64,000 nt of DNA from Roseateles sp. SL47 (GTDB lineage Bacteria; Pseudomonadota; Gammaproteobacteria; Burkholderiales; Burkholderiaceae_C), in assembly GCF_026625885.1 (NCBI RefSeq), contig NZ_CP113068.1, positions 558,001-622,000 of the forward strand, read 5' to 3'. Made by a program: the position numbers and the translations under genes. A model generated the notes under the pieces. It was given only the letters and a program-made list of their open reading frames with translations, was not told the origin of the DNA and did no database searches. Below, piece by piece: positions 52,227 to 64,000 of the stretch (position 1 is its first letter; each line of letters begins with the position of its first letter).

Positions 52227-52811
52227 TCAAACCTTCTCGACTTGCGCGAAGTCCAGCTCGACCGGCGTTGCGCGGCCGAAGATGGTGACGGAAACGCTGA
52301 GCTTCGACTTGTCGTAGTTGACTTGTTCGATGCTGCCATTGAAGTCGGTGAACGGGCCTTCTTTGACGCGGACGATTTCGCCCACCACCCATTCAACCTT
52401 GGGACGTGGCTTGTCCACGCCCTCTTGCATCTGGTTGACGATCTTCATCACCTCGGACTCCGAAATCGGAGCAGGGCGGTTCTTGGCGCCACCCACAAAG
52501 CCGGTCACCTTGGAGGTGTGCTTCACCAAGTGCCAGGTGTCGTCTTCCATCACCATCTCCACCAGCACATAGCCGGGGAAGAAACGACGCTCGGTGACAG
52601 CCTTCTTGCCATTCTTCAGTTCAACGACTTCTTCGGTCGGCACCAGGATGCGACCGAACTTGTCCTGCATGCCCGCGCGATCAATGCGCTCGCGCAGATT
52701 GCGCTCGACGGCCTTTTCCATGCCCGAATAGGCATGCACCACATACCAGCGCTTGGGCAGGCCGGCGGGGGCGGTCGACTCGGTCGCAACGACGTTTTGA
52801 TCTTCGCTCAT
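52227..52811 (-). CDS. nusG: Transcription elongation factor NusG
   Basis: NusG binds RNA polymerase, reduces pausing and couples it to Rho or to ribosomal protein S10. The 194-residue product has the NGN domain ([24 protein letters not shown]) and the KOW domain near the C-terminus ([19 protein letters not shown]). E. coli has 181. It lies 19 bp after secE. Confidence 0.97.
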   Translation of the reverse strand: MSEDQNVVATESTAPAGLPKRWYVVHAYSGMEKAVERNLRERIDRAGMQDKFGRILVPTEEVVELKNGKKAVTERRFFPGYVLVEMVMEDDTWHLVKHTSKVTGFVGGAKNRPAPISESEVMKIVNQMQEGVDKPRPKVEWVVGEIVRVKEGPFTDFNGSIEQVNYDKSKLSVSVTIFGRATPVELDFAQVEKV

Positions 52812-52830
52812 CTCGGTCCTATCTATCCGC

Positions 52831-53214
52831 TCAGCGTTTCCAGCCCAGGATCAGGTCGTACAGCACCCATTCCAGCGTCTTGTCCGTGAACCACAGGAAG
52901 AGCGCCATCACCACCACGAAAGCAAACACGTAGAGGGTCATCTGACGGGCTTCCTTGCCGGTCGGCCAGACCACCTTGCGGACTTCCTTGACGGAGTCCT
53001 GACCGTAGGCGATCAGGGACTTGCCGGATTCGGAGGTCAGGAAGGCACCCACGGCGGCGGCCAGCAACACAATCAGCGCGCCCCATTGCACCCAAGGGCC
53101 CTGCTTGCCCAGCGCATAGAACGCGACCAGCGCGGCCACGAGCAGGACGACAGCGCCCGCCAGCTTGGCCTTGTCGGCGCCGGTCGTCACTGTTTCGACT
53201 TGAGGATTGGACAT
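52831..53214 (-). CDS. secE: SecE, preprotein translocase subunit
   Basis: SecE clamps SecY. The 127-residue product has three membrane spans (about residues 18-35, 42-60 and 95-115), the E. coli-like long form, with the conserved cytoplasmic segment [20 protein letters not shown] before the last span. The start is the ATG at 53214 (MSNPQVETV); the frame upstream is not conserved. Confidence 0.96.
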   Translation of the reverse strand: MSNPQVETVTTGADKAKLAGAVVLLVAALVAFYALGKQGPWVQWGALIVLLAAAVGAFLTSESGKSLIAYGQDSVKEVRKVVWPTGKEARQMTLYVFAFVVVMALFLWFTDKTLEWVLYDLILGWKR

Positions 53215-53358
53215 TGAACTCACTTCTGAACCGCTGCAACACCAGGATGGCTCGCAGAACCCACCAGCAGCAAAGCCCGCCGAGATGAACTCCCGCGGGC
53301 TTGGCTTGACCACTTGTTCCAGCGCGCGATTATCGCTTAAATGCGTATCGCCTGTCGC

Positions 53359-53434
53359 TGGCAGGGGCAGAGGGTCTCGAACCCCCAACCTTCGGTTTTG
53401 GAGACCGACGCTCTGCCAATTGAGCTATGCCCCT
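53359..53434 (-). tRNA. tRNA-Trp (CCA)
   Basis: The 76-nt gene has acceptor AGGGGCA, D-loop AGCTCAATTGGCAGAGC, anticodon loop CTCCAAA and T-arm GGGGGTTCGAGACCC, with CCA encoded. It lies between tuf2 and secE, the conserved position in many beta- and gammaproteobacteria. Confidence 0.96.
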
Positions 53435-53451
53435 GTGGCCTTCTTACTAAA

Positions 53452-54642
<1,191 letters not shown>

Positions 54643-54692
54643 CTTGCGCTCCTGGCGATCAGATCGAGGAAATCAGATTGAGAGGAATGAGG

Positions 54693-54767
<75 letters not shown>

Positions 54768-54867
54768 ATCGACACAGGACTGGCGACTCGCGCTATTCAA
54801 CATAACAAGCAACGCAATCAACAAACCTGTGTCGACACTATCAACACAACACCTGGACTTCCAACTG

Positions 54868-54941
54868 TGGAGCGGGAAACGGGAATCGAACCCGTGTCAT
54901 TAGCTTGGAAGGCTAAGGTTCTACCATTGAACTACTCCCGC
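54868..54941 (-). tRNA. tRNA-Gly (UCC)
   Basis: The 74-nt gene starts GCGGGAGTAGTTCAATGG, has the anticodon loop CTTCCAA and ends CCCGCTCCA with CCA encoded. It lies between tRNA-Tyr and tRNA-Thr. Confidence 0.96.
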
Positions 54942-55043
54942 CCGGGAGTTTTTCAAGTCTCTCACTTCAGCTTCAATCACGAAGCAGATGCATCAAACTT
55001 TTGTTCTTTGCATCCACTTCGGGATCTCTGCATAAGTTTGCCT

Positions 55044-55129
55044 TGGTGGAGGAGGCTGGATTCGAACCAGCGTAGGCGTAAGCCAACAGATTTACAGTCT
55101 GCCCCCTTTAGCCACTCGGGCACCCCTCC
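55044..55129 (-). tRNA. tRNA-Tyr (GUA)
   Basis: The 86-nt gene has a long variable arm (class II), starts GGAGGGGTGCCCGAGTGG, has the anticodon loop CTGTAAA and ends CTCCTCCACCA. It is the promoter-proximal gene of the tRNA-tuf2-secE-nusG transcript. Confidence 0.96.
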
Positions 55130-55143
55130 GAGGCAAGCCCACG

Positions 55144-55171
55144 ACTATAGCACCACTATTTTTTGGCGCAA
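55144..55171 (-). promoter_or_regulatory. Sigma-70 promoter of the tRNA-Tyr/tuf2 operon
   Basis: On the minus strand TTGCGC (55166-55171) and TATAGT (55144-55149) are 16 bp apart, followed by the GC-rich CGTGGGC discriminator. An A/T-rich segment (CAAAAATTGTTT) upstream could be an UP element. Confidence 0.7.
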
Positions 55172-55686
55172 ACAATTTTTGTGGGCACCCTCTTGGGAGT
55201 GCGAGCGTCGCCCAATCCGCGACAAGCGCCACTGCGACATCGGGACGTCACTCAAGCTTGATAGGTCGACCGCGCGCCTCCCGCAGAAGCACCCCACTCA
55301 CCACACAACGGCGGGCAGCCCGCCCTCCCCACCCCTGCGCCATGCGACCCGAACGCGAGCCGCTAATACCACTTAGCGACCAAGCAAGCAGGCCAGCGAG
55401 CACATCTGACAACTCGTCACCCCACCTGGAAAAACCCCTAGGCATCGACGTGTGCGCCGGTAGCAAGTCAGCCACAGCAGGGAAAACACGGCCTCGAAAC
55501 TGGTAGCAAAGTGGCACTACCGGTCGTTATAGTGGCATCGCATTGGTTGTATCAAAGGTGTATTCGGGGGCGCCAGCTGCATGCCACTCCACCGATGGGT
55601 GTCGTGACTCGGGTGCCAGTGTTTATCCCCGGCCGCTTGGATCCAGATCCATGGATGCCACATCAAGGCCACTCGAGGAGCAGTTC
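55172..55686. other. Intergenic region upstream of the TonB receptor gene
   Basis: About 515 bp divide two divergent transcription units. I found no gene. Near 55503-55555 there are repeated GTGGCA boxes (55511-55516 and 55532-55537), a TATAGT at 55528-55533 and a near-palindrome TTGGTTGTATCAA (55543-55555), which may be promoter and operator elements of the receptor gene. Confidence 0.5.
55543..55555. promoter_or_regulatory. Operator-like near-palindrome before the TonB receptor
   Basis: TTGGT-TGT-ATCAA is a dyad with one mismatch, 131 bp before the receptor start. GntR- and LacI-type regulators of amino-sugar genes use sites of this size, but I could not match it to a known consensus. Confidence 0.25.
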
Positions 55687-58458
55687 ATGAAGGTCATCAA
55701 GACCCCCATTGCTGCCGCCGTCACGCTCACCTTGTTGAGCGCGGCAGGCGCAGCCCAGGCCCAAACCCCAGAACAGAAGACCGAGAAGAAGGCAGAGACC
55801 CAACAGCTCGAACAGGTCGTGGTGACCGGCATCCGGGCCTCTCGCGAGTCTTCGCTGAATACGAAGCGCAACGCCGACTCCCTGGTGGAAGTGGTCACTG
55901 CGGAAGATGTGGGCAAGATGCCCGACAAGAACGTCGCCGACGCCATCCAGCGGGTGCCCGGCGTGAACATCGCCTCCAGCGCCGGCGGCGAAGGCGGTTT
56001 TTCTGAAAACGACCGCGTGAGCATCCGCGGCACCAGCCCCAGCCTGACCCAGACGCTGATCAATGGCCATGCAGTCTCCACCGGGGACTGGTTCGTGCTG
56101 AACCTGTTCGGCACCACGGTGGGCCGCAGCGCCAGCTACTCGCTGCTGCCGTCCGAACTGGTGGGCAAGGTCACCATCAACAAGACGGCGCGTGCGGACC
56201 TGGTCGAAGGCGGTGTGGCCGGTGCGGTGGACGTCCAGACGCGCCGCCCGCTGGAATTCAAGAAGAACCTGACGCTGGAAGCCTCGCTGGGCGCGATGCA
56301 CAGCACGCTGGCCGACAAGACCGACCCGCAGTTGAGCGCCCTGGCCGCGTGGAAGAACAGCGCCAATACCTTCGGCGTGCTGCTGCAGGTGTTCGACCAG
56401 AAGCAGCATCTACGCCGGGACGGCAATGAAGTGCTGGGTTACTTCACCATCGACAAGAGCAAGTTTGCTGCGGGCACCACCGTGAACGTCAATGGCACGA
56501 CTCAGTCGATTGACGTGCTGGACGGCGTCAAGGCCCCGAGCCTGATCGGTGCCAGCCTGTTCGAACAGGAACGTCACCGGCAGGGCGGCGCCATCGAGGC
56601 GCAAATCAAGCCGACCCACGATGTGACGCTGGGCATCAGCGCTTTCACCTCCAAGGTCAAGGCGACCAACATGAACACCAACTTCATGGCCTCGCCAAAG
56701 TGGTTGTTTGATGCTGGTGTCGCGCCGCTGACCGCAACCCTGAGCGCGGACGGCAAGACCCTGGTGGGGGCCAGCTTCCCGCAGACCGGCGCGGCCAACT
56801 CCATCATCGTGGACAGCGGCATCCGCCCGGGCGCCGAGCAGAAGTCCAACTACATCAACCTGGACGGCAAGTGGGCGGTCAACGACCGTCTCACGCTGAC
56901 CGGCCAGGTGGGCCGCACGCGCGGTACCGGCGCCTCCGAGGAATACGCTTCCGAAGTGGGCAACGTCGGCAGTGCCGGCAACACCCCGCTGGCGCTGAGC
57001 TACATGATGAACGGCACCAGCCGTGGTCCGACGGTTGGTTTCACCAGTTCCAATGGTGCGAACTTCCGCGACTACAACACCATGTACTGGAACTGGAACT
57101 ACGGTGCCAAGGTCAAGGTGCCGGATGAAGAGACCTACGGCACCCTGGATGCCGAATGGCAGGTGGAAGCGGGCCCGCTGGAATCGATCAAGGCTGGCTT
57201 GCGCTTCACCGATCACAGCCGCAACAACGGTAACTGGATCTCCAGCGGCCCGAACTGGGCCAATCCGAACATCGACAAGACCCTTCCGGGCTGGAGCGGC
57301 GGCAGCTACCCGAGCAACTTCGGCTCGGCCTTTGGTGCGCCGATCAACGGCATGTGGCGCCTGAGTCATGCCGACATTGCCAAGTGGGCCACGGTGTCCA
57401 CCCAGGCCAAGCCCGACCCGAATGCGGTGTTCAACTACGACCCGGCCCAGCGGCACGAGTGGACCAACGACTTCGACGTTGATGAGAAGACCGATGCGGG
57501 CTACCTGATGGGTTTCTTCGCGGGCGACCGCTGGAAGACCAACGCCGGCGTGCGTGTGGTCCGGACCAAGGGCCACTACTCCACGCTGCGCGCGCCGAAC
57601 TCGCAGGATCCGGCCTCGGCCATCGACAACACCTCGTTGTTCGGACCGTTTGTGCGTGAGTACACCGACCGCAGCTACACCGATGTCCTGCCGAGCGCCA
57701 ACCTGTCCTACCGCCTGAACAGCGACCTCGTGTTGCGTGGTGCCGTGGCCAAGACCATGGCCCGGGCGGACTACACGGCATTGAGCTCGACCACCTCGCT
57801 GAACGACCAGCTCAACACTGGCAGCAGCGGCAACCCCAACCTCAACCCGGTGCGGTCCACCAACTACGACCTGTCGCTGGAATGGTATTTCGCGCCTCGG
57901 TCGCTGGTGTCAGCGGGCGTGTTCTATCAGGACTTCCGCTCGTTCGTGGACTACCGCGTGACGCAGGGCAGCTACTTCAGCGACCTGCACAAGCAGATCG
58001 AAACCTACAACATCACCCAGCCGGTGAACGTGGGGGCCAAGAACAAGGGGTTCGAACTGGGCTACCAGCAGCCGCTGTTTGGCAACTTCGGCCTCAATGC
58101 CAATTACACCTACGCCAGCGGCAAGCTGGACGGTGGCGGCGAGATGTCGGGCAACTCGAAGAACACCTACAACCTGGAAGGCTACTTCGAAAACGACTTC
58201 CTCAGCGCTCGCCTGGCCTACAGCTACCGCTCGAAGTTCTACGGCAGCTACGACCGTGGCGTGAAGATGCACATGGACGACGTGGGAACGCTGGTGGCGT
58301 CGATCAACTACAAGATCAACGACTACCTGTCGCTGAGCCTGGACGGGCTGAACCTGAACAACCCGACGCTGAAGTACTTCGGCGACAACAAAGATCAGCC
58401 ACGCGCCTTCTACAGCAACGGACGACAGTACTACGTGACCCTGCGCGCTCGCTACTGA
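55687..58458 (+). CDS. TonB-dependent receptor (Xanthomonas/Caulobacter glycan-uptake type)
   Basis: The 923-residue outer-membrane receptor has a signal peptide (MKVIKTPIAAAVTLTLLSAAGAAQAQ), a TonB-box-like LEQVVVTGIRAS, a plug with SVEVVT-type core VVTAEDVGKMPDKNVADAIQ and RVPGVNI, and a 22-strand barrel ending QYYVTLRARY with a terminal aromatic residue. VSIRGTSPSLTQTLINGH is typical of the TIGR01782 subfamily, which imports oligosaccharides such as chitooligosaccharides, maltodextrins or xylan fragments. GAGGAG lies six bases before the ATG; the open frame upstream to 55543 is not conserved. It faces the hydrolase/MFS group, whose products suggest an N-acetylglucosamine-containing substrate. 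Confidence 0.9.
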   Translation: MKVIKTPIAAAVTLTLLSAAGAAQAQTPEQKTEKKAETQQLEQVVVTGIRASRESSLNTKRNADSLVEVVTAEDVGKMPDKNVADAIQRVPGVNIASSAGGEGGFSENDRVSIRGTSPSLTQTLINGHAVSTGDWFVLNLFGTTVGRSASYSLLPSELVGKVTINKTARADLVEGGVAGAVDVQTRRPLEFKKNLTLEASLGAMHSTLADKTDPQLSALAAWKNSANTFGVLLQVFDQKQHLRRDGNEVLGYFTIDKSKFAAGTTVNVNGTTQSIDVLDGVKAPSLIGASLFEQERHRQGGAIEAQIKPTHDVTLGISAFTSKVKATNMNTNFMASPKWLFDAGVAPLTATLSADGKTLVGASFPQTGAANSIIVDSGIRPGAEQKSNYINLDGKWAVNDRLTLTGQVGRTRGTGASEEYASEVGNVGSAGNTPLALSYMMNGTSRGPTVGFTSSNGANFRDYNTMYWNWNYGAKVKVPDEETYGTLDAEWQVEAGPLESIKAGLRFTDHSRNNGNWISSGPNWANPNIDKTLPGWSGGSYPSNFGSAFGAPINGMWRLSHADIAKWATVSTQAKPDPNAVFNYDPAQRHEWTNDFDVDEKTDAGYLMGFFAGDRWKTNAGVRVVRTKGHYSTLRAPNSQDPASAIDNTSLFGPFVREYTDRSYTDVLPSANLSYRLNSDLVLRGAVAKTMARADYTALSSTTSLNDQLNTGSSGNPNLNPVRSTNYDLSLEWYFAPRSLVSAGVFYQDFRSFVDYRVTQGSYFSDLHKQIETYNITQPVNVGAKNKGFELGYQQPLFGNFGLNANYTYASGKLDGGGEMSGNSKNTYNLEGYFENDFLSARLAYSYRSKFYGSYDRGVKMHMDDVGTLVASINYKINDYLSLSLDGLNLNNPTLKYFGDNKDQPRAFYSNGRQYYVTLRARY

Positions 58459-58481
58459 TCGGGAGCAACCTCCATGGAAAG

Positions 58482-58502
58482 GAGCCTTCGGGCTCTTTTT
58501 TC
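58482..58502 (+). terminator. Rho-independent terminator after the TonB receptor gene
   Basis: GAGCC (58482-58486) and GGCTC (58491-58495) with a TTCG tetraloop are followed by seven T. It begins 24 bp after the stop codon. Confidence 0.88.
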
Positions 58503-58825
58503 ATTGGCCTGGCGCCGATGTTGACTCAAGGCGCAAGCGGGTGACGGAATCCGCCGATCAGCCACGCAAACCGCTGATCACCGATTCATCAGAGTTTGAG
58601 GCAGCGCTTCTCCCGATCCAGCGCCACCATCATCAAGCACCACAGACCCACGAATGCCATCCCCAAGCACCGCGATGGCGTTCACGCCAAAACGCCTGCC
58701 CAGTGGCGACCATGCCGGCTCATCCACCAGTTGAGCCACCAGTTGATGCGCCACCGCCACGGCCGCCAGCCCGACCCTCCAGAGCACCAACGAATGGGTC
58801 CACCGGAGCGAGCCGTCGGCAGTCT
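58503..58825. other. Intergenic region between convergent TonB receptor and GH16-like genes
   Basis: The stretch has several short open frames on both strands but none with a ribosome site or recognisable product. I see nothing else in it beyond CCACC/CAGCC-rich low complexity. Confidence 0.5.
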
Positions 58826-60099
<1,274 letters not shown>

Positions 60100-60103
<4 letters not shown>

Positions 60104-61545
60104 GCCGCCGGCTTGGTGCTGGCCGCCGTCGTCGGCCCATCAGGCCGAGCCAAGGAGGCAGCGCCATCCCCACCATGCCCGGCGTCCCCGCCCGTTTGCC
60201 AGCCCGTTTGCCTGCCCGTTTGCCCGGCCGCATCAACGCCGTCCGGTCCGCCAGGGCCTGCCGGAGGCGCCGACATCCGGACGAACGGCAGCAACAGCAG
60301 CACTGGCAGCCCCCCGAAAATCGTCCACAGGAAGAAGTGCTCATAGCCCATCGCCAGCTGGATGTCCCCGCTGATGCTGCGCGACAGGATGTAGCCCAAC
60401 TGCATGACTCCGGAACCCAGCGCATAGTGGGCAGTCTGGAACCGGCCGGGCGCGACCGCCTGCATGATGTACAGAATCATGCCGACGAATCCAAAGCCAT
60501 AACCAAACATCTCCACCAGCACCGCAGCGCCGATGTGCCAGAGATCCTGCGGCAGCGTGATCGCCAGGTAGTAGAAAGTGACGTTCGGAATGGCCATCGC
60601 CACAATCAACGCGGGCATGGCGCGGCGCAGGCCGAGCCATGCACTGAAGTATCCGCCCAGCACACTGCCCGCCAGAAAGGCCGTTGTGCCCACCCAGCCA
60701 TACACGTCAGCCACCTGGCTGGTGGTCAAGCCCAATCCGCCCTTGTTGCGCGCTTCGATCAGAAACAGCGGCCCGATGGCCTGCACCTGCCCTTCGGCGA
60801 ATCGAAACAGCACGATGAACAGCACCGCCAGCCAGATGCCGGGCTTGCGGAAGAAGTCGACGACGATCTTCAAGGTCGTCGCCAAGATGGCCGACGCTCG
60901 CAGGTCCGTGTGCCCGGTATGGAGTTGGCCCGGCAACGACAACGCGTTGTAGCTGGCGAGCCCTGCCAGCAGCACCCCCAGCCCGATGAACACCACGCTC
61001 CAGGCGTTGAACACGCCGACCGAAGTTTCCAGCACGCCCGCGATCTTCAGCACCACGCCCACCATGAAGAACCGAGCCGTGTTGAAGAAGGCGCCTTGCC
61101 ACCCTGCGTACTTCGCCTGGCGCTGATGGTCCAGCGCGCCCATGTAGAGCCCGTCGCAGGCGATGTCGTGGGTCGCGGACCCGTAGGCGATCAGGAACAG
61201 CACACACAACGCACCGGCCAACCACCAGGGTGTCTGCAGCACCAGGGCCATGAGCAACAGCGCGACCGCGCCCACGGCCTGCATGATGACCACCACCAGC
61301 TTCTTGCTGTTGACCAGCTCCAGAAACGGGCTCCACAGCCACTTGATCCCCCAGGCCGTTCCCAGCAGGCTGGTCCAATGGGCGATCTGGTCATTGCCCA
61401 GCCCCATGTTCTTCAGCATGAAAGTGGACAGCGACATCACCACGAAGAACTGCATGCCCTGCGCAAAGTACAGGCTGGGCACCCACCGCATCGGGGAACG
61501 TGCAGTTTCCATCGCTGGGGTCGGTGCAAGGGACGGATGGCTCAT
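60100..61545 (-). CDS. MFS transporter (AmpG-like sugar or muropeptide permease)
   Basis: The 481-residue inner-membrane protein has about twelve hydrophobic segments (about residues 20-425) and a polar Gly/Asp/Pro-rich tail of about 55 residues not seen in standard family members. YFAQGMQFFVVMSLSTFMLKNMGL and ATHDIACDGLYMGAL resemble AmpG-type permeases, which import N-acetylglucosamine-anhydromuropeptides and related amino-sugar compounds by proton symport. It lies between the GH3 enzyme (24 bp upstream) and the GH16-like gene (4-bp overlap), so the group is an operon. Substrate inferred from neighbours. Confidence 0.82.
60191..60226. repeat. 12-bp tandem repeat in the MFS gene tail
   Basis: CCCGTTTGCCAG, CCCGTTTGCCTG and CCCGTTTGCCCG occur end to end, encoding repeated Gln-Thr-Gly-type residues of the tail (GQTGRQTGWQTGG). 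It marks the tail as a recent, expandable extension. Confidence 0.65.
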
Positions 61546-61569
61546 GGGGAGGCCTTCTGGGAGTCAGGG

Positions 61570-63060
61570 TCAGTCCAGCGTCACGGGCGCGCGGCCCGAG
61601 GCTGTGAGGGTGCCGCGCATCCAGTCACCAAGCGCGGCCAGGGCACCTTCGGCGTAGCCCCAGCTGATCACGGTGGGAGCGGCCACATCCAGCGCCTGAA
61701 AGGGATTCCACAGCACCAGATGCAGGTCAGGGGACCAATGCCGCGCCTGCTGGCCATAACGCGCCCGGTGCGTCGAGGCCAGCACGGTGAAGCGACCATC
61801 CTGCGGCAGCTCGGTCCAATCCAGCGCGGAGATGTCTTTCAAGGACACAAACTCCACCTGCGTGTGGGCACGGAACAGCGCCCTCACCTGCTGCCCGGTG
61901 GGGCCCGCCTCCGACACGCCGTCGGTCGGCACCTCATCCTGCACCAGCACCCGCAGGGGCAGGTCCAGGCCCGGCGCCTTGGCGCCGCGCAGGCTGCACA
62001 GGCCAGCAGCCCACGCGCGCCGCATCAGCGCATCATCGGCCTGACGAGGCGCCCCGGCGTAATCCTCCTGCCGCACCGGATACTGCGCCGCCAGCCGGTC
62101 CAGACGCGCGGCCGCCTCGGCCGCACGCGCGGGCTCGACCTCTCCGCGCACCAGTCCGTCACGCAGCGCCTCGATGGCCAGCGCCTGCTCCGCCAGGGAC
62201 CCCTGCGCCAGGATCATGTCTGCGCCCGCGTTGATGGCCAGCACTGCCGCACGCGCATAGCCATACCGGTCGGCAATCGCCTTCATCATCAAGGCGTCGG
62301 TGATCACCACGCCGTCGTAGCGCAACTCCTGCCGCAAGATGCCGCCCAGGAGGGTGCGGGACAAGGTGGCCGGATAGTCCGGGTCGATGGCCGGGTACAC
62401 GATATGCGCGGTCATCACCGAAGGCGCAGCCTCGCGCAGTGCCTGGAAGGGCTTCAGCTCCAGCGCATCCAGTTCCGCACGGGACTTGTCCACGGTCGGC
62501 AGGTCGAGGTGCGAGTCCACATGGGTGTCCCCATGCCCGGGAAAATGCTTGATGCAGCAAGCCACGCCCTCGGACAAGGATCCCTTCATCCACGCACCGG
62601 CCAGACGCGTCACGGTCTCGGCCGTCTCGCCAAAGCTGCGCTCCGCGATCACCGGATTGGCCGGGTTGTTGTTGATGTCCACCACCGGCGCGAAGTTCCA
62701 ATTGATGCCGATGCCGCGCAGCCCGCGCGCCACGGCGGCACCCACCTCGGTGGCCAGGGTGTCATCGCCCGCAGCCCCCAGCGCCATGGCCGAAGGCGGC
62801 TGCGGCAAAAAGGTGGCGCGCACCACAGAGCCCCCCTCCTGGTCCAGCCCGATCAGGGCCTGCGGACCCATCACCTCGCGCAGGTCGCGAGTGAGTTGCC
62901 GCACTTCCGCTTCGGTGCCCAGATTCTTGCGGAACAGGCAGACCGCGCGGATGCGATGCTGACGAAGAAAGTCGGCCGTGGTCGCATCCAGCGATGTGCC
63001 GACGATGTCCACCATCACCAGCCGTCCGGGGTCGAACCCTGCGTCCATGCTCGTATTCAT
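61570..63060 (-). CDS. GH3 beta-N-acetylhexosaminidase-like enzyme (NagZ-type catalytic domain)
   Basis: The 496-residue cytoplasmic protein has the NagZ signature KHFPGHGDTHVDSH (general acid/base Asp-His pair), GLDQEGGSVVR near the N-terminus and the nucleophile aspartate in VVITDALMMKA. The catalytic domain ends at about 330; a further 165 residues form a C-terminal domain like that of two-domain GH3 N-acetylglucosaminidases. NagZ (about 340 residues) lacks this. There is no signal peptide, so it cleaves imported oligosaccharides. The ATG at 63060 has GGAG eight bases upstream; a GTG directly before it is also possible. Confidence 0.87.
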   Translation of the reverse strand: MNTSMDAGFDPGRLVMVDIVGTSLDATTADFLRQHRIRAVCLFRKNLGTEAEVRQLTRDLREVMGPQALIGLDQEGGSVVRATFLPQPPSAMALGAAGDDTLATEVGAAVARGLRGIGINWNFAPVVDINNNPANPVIAERSFGETAETVTRLAGAWMKGSLSEGVACCIKHFPGHGDTHVDSHLDLPTVDKSRAELDALELKPFQALREAAPSVMTAHIVYPAIDPDYPATLSRTLLGGILRQELRYDGVVITDALMMKAIADRYGYARAAVLAINAGADMILAQGSLAEQALAIEALRDGLVRGEVEPARAAEAAARLDRLAAQYPVRQEDYAGAPRQADDALMRRAWAAGLCSLRGAKAPGLDLPLRVLVQDEVPTDGVSEAGPTGQQVRALFRAHTQVEFVSLKDISALDWTELPQDGRFTVLASTHRARYGQQARHWSPDLHLVLWNPFQALDVAAPTVISWGYAEGALAALGDWMRGTLTASGRAPVTLD

Positions 63061-63216
63061 CACACGCTCTCCAACACCAACGAACGATGGGCCTGCGGCG
63101 CTCCTCGTTCATTCACATCCATCCCGTGCTCTCGTGGCGCTGATCCGTCCGATGCCTGCCCATGCGCCAGGCCTCGTCCGCCCCGCCCGGTGTCACACGC
63201 CCCGTGCCCCAGGACG
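63061..63216. other. Gap between the SIS-domain gene and the GH3 gene
   Basis: About 156 bp with no gene. The transcribed strand has GGTGTTGGAGAG just before the GH3 start as ribosome site. No hairpin or promoter stands out. Confidence 0.4.
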
Positions 63217-64000
63217 TCAGTGAGTCTTGGTGACCTTCGCCAAATGCCGCGGTTGATCCGGATTGAGCCCCCGCGCCCGCGCCAGCGCTTCCACCATCGG
63301 ATAGAAACTCTGCACCGCCGCAATCGGATCCAGGTCCTCGCTACCGGTGCAGGTCAACGGCAGCTCCGCGCCCGGTGTGCCTGCCGGCGCAGCCAGCAAC
63401 ACACGCGCGCCACGTCCACGCATCTCCTCGGCCAGTGCCAGCAGCCCGGCCTGGGCCGGCCCGCGCGGTGCGAACACCAGCAGCGGATAGCCGTCCTCCA
63501 CCAGCGCCATCGGCCCATGCTTGACCTCGGCGCCCGAGAAGGCCTCGGCCTGGATGCCGCAGGTTTCCTTGAACTTCAGTGCAGCCTCCAGCGCAATCGG
63601 CAGCGAAGTACCACGCCCGATGACAAACAGCTTGTCCGCACCCTTGAGCACATCCACCGCCACATCCCAGCGCTGCCGGGCCGCCTGCTCCAGCGCCTGG
63701 GGCAGATCCTGCAAGGCAGCGGCCAGATGCGGATCGTCCTGCCAGGCGGCCACCAGCCGCGCACCGGCCAGCAACTGCGTGATGTAGCTCTTGGTGGCGG
63801 CCACGCTCTGCTCGATGCCGGCCTGCAGCGAGAACACATGCTCGGCCGCAGCAGCCAGCGGAGAACCCTCCGCATTCACAAAGGCCACTGTGCGGGCGCC
63901 ATTGGCCCGGAAATACTCGGTGGGTGACACCAGGTCCGGGCTTTGGCCGGATTGGGAGAACGCCAGCGACACCAGCCCCCGGCTTTCCAGACGGCTTTGA
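63217..64000 (-). CDS. SIS-domain protein, probable glucosamine-6-phosphate deaminase/isomerase (NagB-II/AgaS-like), 5' end missing
   Basis: About 260 C-terminal residues are present; the N-terminus lies beyond the right edge. Two SIS modules are visible: SRGLVSLAFSQSGQSPDL continues into GIEQSVAATKSYITQ, and KLFVIGRGTSLPIALEAALKFKETCGIQAEAFSGAEVKHGPMALV, which resembles the isomerase half of GlmS. Without the glutaminase half this fits NagB-II or AgaS proteins that convert glucosamine-6-phosphate (or galactosamine-6-phosphate) to fructose-6-phosphate and ammonia. Its position before the GH3 and MFS genes supports amino-sugar catabolism. Confidence 0.85.
   Translation of the reverse strand, partial: QSRLESRGLVSLAFSQSGQSPDLVSPTEYFRANGARTVAFVNAEGSPLAAAAEHVFSLQAGIEQSVAATKSYITQLLAGARLVAAWQDDPHLAAALQDLPQALEQAARQRWDVAVDVLKGADKLFVIGRGTSLPIALEAALKFKETCGIQAEAFSGAEVKHGPMALVEDGYPLLVFAPRGPAQAGLLALAEEMRGRGARVLLAAPAGTPGAELPLTCTGSEDLDPIAAVQSFYPMVEALARARGLNPDQPRHLAKVTKTH

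Noticed and set aside
55248..55517. Short frames on both strands in the tRNA-Tyr/TonB intergenic region
   Set aside because: Overlapping frames on both strands, with no ribosome site and no similarity I recognise.
58578..58790. 70-codon minus-strand frame downstream of the GH16-like gene
   Set aside because: No ribosome site, no recognised family, and it lies between two convergent genes. A gene remnant cannot be excluded.

Overview
The window is a 64 kb piece of a high-GC bacterial chromosome, most likely a betaproteobacterium of the order Burkholderiales (Roseateles/Mitsuaria/Rubrivivax-like). The grounds are the protein sequences (for example the zinc-free forms of S4 and S14), a tuf/tRNA/secE/nusG arrangement typical of beta- and gammaproteobacteria, and a chitin/amino-sugar style TonB receptor cluster. 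I saw no insertion sequence, prophage, CRISPR array or replication origin.

Layout. (1) 1-0.75 kb: start of secD and all of yajC (Sec translocon accessory genes), minus strand. (2) 1-4.4 kb, plus strand: a GntR/FCD regulator, a proline racemase/hydroxyproline epimerase and a fused binding-protein/permease of a betaine-type ABC importer with no ATPase nearby. (3) 4.4-5.8 kb: an HDOD signalling protein. (4) 6.1-9.7 kb: a branched-chain-amino-acid-type ABC importer, livH, a livM-livG fusion and livF. (5) 9.9-16.2 kb: a mixed housekeeping block (enoyl-CoA hydratase family protein, GAF protein, thymidine kinase bracketed by two related four-cysteine small proteins, a ProQ-domain RNA chaperone, a DTW-domain tRNA modification enzyme, selenophosphate synthase). 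(6) 16.5-18.8 kb: two identical initiator tRNAs and dsbD.

(7) 19-55.2 kb, all on the minus strand except one gene: one very large transcription/translation supercluster. In transcription order it runs tRNA-Tyr, tRNA-Gly, tRNA-Thr, tuf2, tRNA-Trp, secE, nusG, rplKAJL, rpoBC; then rpsL, rpsG, fusA, tuf1, rpsJ; then the S10 genes rplC to rpsQ; then the spc genes rplN to rpmJ including secY and infA; then the alpha genes rpsM, rpsK, rpsD, rpoA, rplQ. Terminators after rpoC, rpsJ, rpsQ and rplQ, and promoters before tRNA-Tyr, rpsL, rplC and rplN, cut it into separate transcription units. A peroxiredoxin gene sits between rpsQ and rplN. A PIN-domain gene sits on the plus strand between rpoC and rpsL, back to back with the rpsL promoter.

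(8) 55.7-64 kb: a glycan-uptake locus with a TonB-dependent receptor (plus strand) and a convergent minus-strand group: a SIS-domain sugar-phosphate isomerase/deaminase (cut by the window end), a GH3 beta-N-acetylhexosaminidase-like enzyme, an AmpG-like MFS permease and a GH16-like secreted hydrolase. Together they suggest import and breakdown of an N-acetylglucosamine-containing oligosaccharide.

The most notable points are the paired four-Cys proteins around tdk, the peroxiredoxin inside the ribosomal cluster, detachment of rpsJ from the S10 genes with a promoter/leader placed before rplC, the overlapping PIN/rpsL promoters, a perfect 26-bp inverted repeat next to the rpoBC terminator, and the ABC importers that lack a subunit.
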